Positions 7,801 to 9,065 of a stretch of 9,065 nucleotides of DNA are shown piece after piece; positions within the stretch are counted from its first letter, which is position 1; each line of letters begins with the position of its first letter. Source of the stretch: Spirochaetaceae bacterium (GTDB lineage Bacteria > Spirochaetota > Spirochaetia > DSM-27196 > SLAA01); NCBI GenBank assembly GCA_003564775.1, contig PXEI01000038.1, positions 1-9,065 on the forward strand. The letters are read 5' to 3'. The position numbers were made by a program, and so were the translations under genes. The notes beneath the pieces were generated by a model, which saw only the letters and a program-made list of their open reading frames with translations, had not been told where the DNA came from and did not search any database.

Positions 7801-8678
7801 GAATGAAAGCCCCTCAGGCCAAGGCTAAGGCCAAAGCCAAGCCGACGGCCTATGGCTGTGGTGCTATTGAAGGGACACAGTACCTTGAGCACGTGGCCGA
7901 GGTGGACCAGAGTCCCATTGGGCGCACTCCGCGCTCCTGCCCGGCAACCTATGTTGGTATCTGGGACGACGTGCGAAAGCTCTATGCCACACTCCCGGAA
8001 TCCAAGATTCGTGGTTACGATGCCGGGCGCTTCTCCTTCAACACGAAAGGCGGAAGGTGCGAGCACTGTGCCGGGCAGGGCGAGATCAAGATAGAGATGA
8101 GCTTTCTGCCGGATGTAAGCGAGACCTGCGGCGAGTGTGGCGGGAAACGTTTCTCCGAGGAGACGCGGGAGGTTCTCTTTAAAGGGAGATCTATTGCAGA
8201 TATCCTGGAGATGTCGGTTGCCGAGGCCACCGAGTTCTTTGCAGCACACCCCAAAATTCAGCGTCCGCTCAAGCTCATGAACGATATCGGACTTGGTTAC
8301 CTGCACCTTGGGCGCCAAAGCCCGACGCTCTCCGGTGGTGAGGCCCAGCGCATTAAACTGGTCAGTGAGCTGTCGCGTGGACGCAACTCACTCGGTGGGC
8401 GCCGAACTCTCTTTATTCTAGATGAACCTACCGTTGGTCTGCACATGGCCGATGTCGGTCTTCTGAGCCGGGCACTCAAGCGACTCATAGAAGCTGGCAA
8501 CACCGTCGTGGTTATTGAGCATAATCTGGACCTCATAGGCGCGGCCGACTACATTATTGACCTTGGGCCGGAGGCTGGTGCTGGCGGGGGGGCAATAGTT
8601 GCAACCGGTAGTGCGGCAGAACTCTTGCAGGCCGGGGGCCACACTGCGGCGGCGCTTGGGTCCCACTTGACAACCTGA
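4890..8678 (+). CDS. uvrA: UvrA fusion, C-terminal part after the TAG
   Basis: The open frame resumes with codon GAA at 4887; the first usable start is GTG 4890, then ATG 4932. No well-placed ribosome binding site exists, so independent translation is doubtful. The part holds the rest of unit 1: zinc module C755, C758, C778, C781; signature, Walker B and VIEHNLDL. It also holds all of unit 2. Unit 2 has a canonical UvrB-binding region at about 1150-1240 (APLVSNRKGYY, LDRYKEHTIEL). Its zinc site is C1287, C1290, C1311, C1314. Only 29 residues separate C1314 from C1344, against 111 in unit 1, so the insertion domain is absent and replaced by the acidic GREDEEEQPEAPENP. Its second zinc module is C1725, C1728, C1748, C1751. 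DQSPIGRTPRS and GRFSFN match ordinary UvrA closely. Confidence 0.75.
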   Translation: MLYRTGAAFFGRGGMSPGRHRSVSGFEQFSDIVLVDQSALGKTTRSNPASYVGAFDAIRKLFMATPEARERGYTAGTFSFNSGNGRCPRCGGNGFEHIEMQFLSDVYLSCPECDGKRFRPEILEISISPRSNQSYSIADILQLTVSEACELFAGYAAVLKRLQPLLDVGLGYLRLGQPVPTLSGGEAQRLKLAGFLAESLAKSLAKSRGMKPVLFLFDEPTVGLHMLDVEVLITAFRSLLTAGHSVVVIEHNLDLVWACDHVIELGPEGGDAGGQLVVTGSPEELAQGELGFTGRALAEYRSGIDLWHSGSAGHSGSDSVAARGGLLPEVGGSAEAAPGERFVELSGAREHNLRNIDARLPLGRFTVVTGVSGSGKSTVAFDILFAEGRRRYLESLNAYVRQLVQPASRPDIDALTGLPPTVAIEQRTTRGGYKSTVATVTELYHYLRLLFVRLGTQYCPDCNVPISSSSEEQILAEILAQYRGQRVSFAAPLVSNRKGYYTETARWAAAKGYEYLRVDGRLTSTADWPRLDRYKEHTIELPVGELLIDPRSESELGSLMRTALSFGKGMFRVYPAEPGLASPAEQAESAEAWPARGAGPAHGDGPAEAGQVFSALRVCPSCARSFDEPDPRHFSFNSAHGWCPSCQGTGLLTGREDEEEQPEAPENPDSWEPELCPDCEGTRLRLESRFVRFAGHSIAELTAYSVDRAELEFPTLLAGEREVRVARDIIEELTARLQFLKRVGLGYLQLDRSAPTLSGGEAQRIRLAAALGSNLSGVCYVLDEPTIGLHPRDNRMLLGALRELSERGNTVVVVEHDEDTIRSAEWVLDLGPGGGREGGKVVYCGPAEGFLQCKDSATARYLSAPPGPVLEPASVAEPAREPSGAPARVLVVHDAAPAYSASQPVEPAGPRPKAGELVVRGATLHNLQDLTVRFPLGKLICVTGVSGSGKSSLVRGVLYESLKRLGVGAAGMKAPQAKAKAKAKPTAYGCGAIEGTQYLEHVAEVDQSPIGRTPRSCPATYVGIWDDVRKLYATLPESKIRGYDAGRFSFNTKGGRCEHCAGQGEIKIEMSFLPDVSETCGECGGKRFSEETREVLFKGRSIADILEMSVAEATEFFAAHPKIQRPLKLMNDIGLGYLHLGRQSPTLSGGEAQRIKLVSELSRGRNSLGGRRTLFILDEPTVGLHMADVGLLSRALKRLIEAGNTVVVIEHNLDLIGAADYIIDLGPEAGAGGGAIVATGSAAELLQAGGHTAAALGSHLTT
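5475..5510 (+). repeat. 12-bp tandem repeat, three copies, inside uvrA
   Basis: CTTGCCGAGTCT, CTTGCCAAGTCC and CTTGCCAAGTCG follow each other and encode LAES-LAKS-LAKS. They lie between signature 2 and Walker B 2, where ordinary UvrA has a short ELSKR-type segment. This is probably a slippage expansion that adds about two turns of helix. Confidence 0.85.
6612..6722 (+). repeat. Pro/Ala/Gly-rich low-complexity insert in unit 2
   Basis: Residues of about 1243-1279 are rich in Pro, Ala, Glu and Gly, built on repeated GCCGAG units. They fall between the UvrB-binding region and the first zinc cysteines of unit 2. The DNA is very GC-rich. It looks like an expanded flexible linker. Confidence 0.6.
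7818..7841 (+). repeat. (Ala-Lys)4 tract in unit 2
   Basis: Four GCN-AAR codon pairs encode AKAKAKAK at residues 1645-1652, about 25 residues after the fourth Walker A, in a segment that varies in length between UvrA proteins. The tract is basic and flexible, and may touch DNA or simply be a slippage product. Confidence 0.8.
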
Positions 8679-8696
8679 AACAAAATAATAGTCCAA

Positions 8697-8759
8697 TATC
8701 GATAACAATAAACACAAATCTGAGTAATTCTCTCAGAATTAGTTTGACAGTTATCGATA
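8697..8759. promoter_or_regulatory. Inverted pair of TATCGATAAC sites (possible operator)
   Basis: TATCGATAAC at 8697-8706 is mirrored by GTTATCGATA at 8750-8759. Each contains the self-complementary 8-mer TATCGATA, and the copies are 55 bp apart. The second lies in the spacer of the TTGACA promoter, where a bound protein would block polymerase. The spacing is near five helical turns, which would suit looping. The binding protein is unknown. Confidence 0.5.
8719..8740. repeat. Two mutually exclusive small hairpins
   Basis: TCTGAG (8719-8724) can pair with CTCAGA (8732-8737). Alternatively AATTCT (8726-8731) can pair with AGAATT (8735-8740) across a CTC loop. They share bases and cannot form together. 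They lie between the two TATCGATA sites, upstream of the promoter, so they may act as DNA symmetry or at the end of the uvrA transcript. Confidence 0.45.
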
Positions 8760-8772
8760 CCCGTGGTAGCAT
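8744..8772 (+). promoter_or_regulatory. Promoter for the right-edge gene (TTGACA, 17 bp, TAGCAT)
   Basis: A perfect -35 TTGACA at 8744-8749, a 17-bp spacer and a -10 TAGCAT (four of six) at 8767-8772 predict a transcript starting near 8779. That gives a leader of about 245 bases before the ATG at 9026. AT-rich DNA upstream could act as an UP element. Confidence 0.65.
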
Positions 8773-8864
8773 TCGTAACAGCTGATATTAGGCTTTTTTG
8801 TGTATACGGCTTTAATACTTCTTTGTGATATAACAACTTTTATTATAAGCTCCGAAAGATAATA

Positions 8865-8880
8865 TTGGCAAAATTGCCAA
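8865..8880. promoter_or_regulatory. TTGGCAA palindrome in the leader
   Basis: TTGGCAA and TTGCCAA flank a central AA, forming a 7-bp-arm inverted repeat. It may be an operator for an unidentified regulator or a hairpin at the 5' end of the structured leader. Several TATAAT-like hexamers lie just before it, so a second promoter here is possible. Confidence 0.5.
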
Positions 8881-9010
8881 GTTCGCAGTGCGAAACCGAG
8901 AACTCTTTCTAACGGAGGTGAAGCGAACAAGACCGCATAGAAATAGGGTGTGCACCTGAGCAACGAGCGAGGGGGAGCATACATCGCCTACAATTTTTTT
9001 GATTTTCCGT
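8865..9010 (+). promoter_or_regulatory. Candidate structured mRNA leader (riboswitch or attenuator-like)
   Basis: TTCGC (8882-8886) can pair with nearby GCGAA (8890-8894) or, as GTTCGC, with GCGAAC (8923-8928). AGGTG (8916-8920) can pair with CACCT (8953-8957). A run of seven T (8994-9000) sits just before the ribosome binding site. Alternative pairing, a U-run and then a strong AAGGAGG fit a regulated leader. I cannot match it to a known riboswitch class. A molybdenum-cofactor leader is conceivable only because many Tat proteins are molybdoenzymes. I did not find a stable GC stem abutting the U-run, so termination is not shown. Confidence 0.4.
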
Positions 9011-9025
9011 AAGGAGGTTCAGTAG

Positions 9026-9065
9026 ATGAAACTTTCACGACGAAGTTTCTTAAAGGTATCGGCAG
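9026..9065 (+). CDS. N-terminus of a Tat-exported protein (partial, runs off right edge)
   Basis: An ATG at 9026 is preceded by AAGGAGG (9011-9017) with an 8-base gap, an excellent ribosome binding site. The 13 visible codons read MKLSRRSFLKVSA, a textbook twin-arginine motif (S-R-R-x-F-L-K) at the start of a signal peptide. The folded product would be exported across the inner membrane by TatABC, usually because it carries a cofactor such as molybdopterin, Fe-S or Ni-Fe. Nothing in the window identifies the mature enzyme. An oxidoreductase is likely from family knowledge alone. Its own promoter and long leader mark it as a separate transcription unit from uvrA. Confidence 0.85.
   Translation, partial: MKLSRRSFLKVSA

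Larger units (their letters stand above)
2886..8678 (+). pseudogene. uvrA: Tandem UvrA-UvrA fusion, one frame broken by a single in-frame TAG
   Basis: One frame of 1,930 codons encodes two head-to-tail UvrA units, interrupted only by TAG at codon 667. UvrA is the cytoplasmic ATPase that, with UvrB, finds bulky DNA damage in nucleotide excision repair. Four complete ABC ATPase sites are visible. Walker A motifs lie at residues 38-46, 656-664, 1038-1046 and 1612-1620. LSGGE signatures lie at 500, 850, 1425 and 1815. DEP Walker B motifs are at Asp 526, 886, 1451 and 1846. Unit 1 spans about 1-968, a Gly/Ser/Ala-rich linker follows to about 1010, and unit 2 runs to the TGA. Double-length UvrA is known from chlamydiae (about 1,800 residues), so the fusion itself is not new. 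The break could be a real nonsense mutation, an error or a recoded codon. Because every other motif is intact, any inactivation must be recent. The start may be GTG 2886 or ATG 2895; neither has a clear Shine-Dalgarno sequence. Confidence 0.85.
8679..9025. other. AT-rich regulatory gap between uvrA and the Tat-signal gene
   Basis: No gene was found. From 8680 to 8880 the stretch is much richer in A+T than its surroundings. It then becomes GC-balanced and structured up to the next start codon. It contains one strong promoter, paired TATCGATA sites, two competing small hairpins (8719-8740), a TTGGCAA palindrome and a likely mRNA leader, listed separately. No convincing terminator for uvrA was found. 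GCTTTTTT at about 8792-8799 is preceded only by a weak stem. Confidence 0.6.

Noticed and set aside
7200..8318. Minus-strand open frame of 372 codons antisense to uvrA
   Set aside because: It is a shadow of the GC-rich uvrA coding strand. It is rich in Arg, Leu, Gly and Ala, has no recognisable motif, and its opposite strand has clear ATPase motifs.
8786..8799. Intrinsic terminator for uvrA at the GCTTTTTT run
   Set aside because: The only stem before the T-run is about three base pairs, too weak to call.

Overview
This is about 9 kb of a moderately GC-rich bacterial chromosome. It is roughly 55-60 % GC in genes and clearly AT-richer at 8680-8880 (judged by eye). The phylum cannot be fixed from the sequence. 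A double-length UvrA is known from Chlamydiae and some other lineages. The large unrecognised protein at the left could be lineage-restricted. A spirochaete or deltaproteobacterium-like host is only a guess.

Layout. (1) 1-1849, minus strand: the N-terminal 616 codons of a large, hydrophilic, unrecognised protein whose reading frame runs off the left edge. (2) 1977-2479, minus strand: a HicA/HicB toxin-antitoxin operon with a 4-base ATGA overlap. A promoter with a 17-bp spacer is overlaid by an inverted repeat. The toxin reading frame looks internally deleted. (3) 2525-2885: a non-coding stretch with a direct repeat and a very strong 20-bp-arm hairpin. (4) 2886-8678, plus strand: one 1,930-codon reading frame for a tandem UvrA-UvrA fusion with four ABC ATPase sites. 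It is interrupted by one in-frame TAG at 4884-4886, directly after the second Walker A motif. (5) 8679-9025: an AT-rich intergenic region with a TTGACA promoter, a pair of TATCGATA sites, a TTGGCAA palindrome and a long leader with alternative hairpins. (6) 9026-9065: the first 13 codons of a secreted protein with a twin-arginine (Tat) signal.

How it works together. The UvrA fusion would be the damage-recognition ATPase of nucleotide excision repair, carrying in one chain what is normally a homodimer. The two units are not equivalent. Unit 1 keeps the region matching the DNA-binding insertion domain. Unit 2 has lost it but keeps a canonical-looking UvrB-binding domain. Whether the TAG is a real nonsense mutation, a recoded codon or a sequencing error is the main open question. 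The hicAB operon is a self-contained, probably autoregulated module. The right-edge gene appears to be a separate transcription unit with its own regulated leader.
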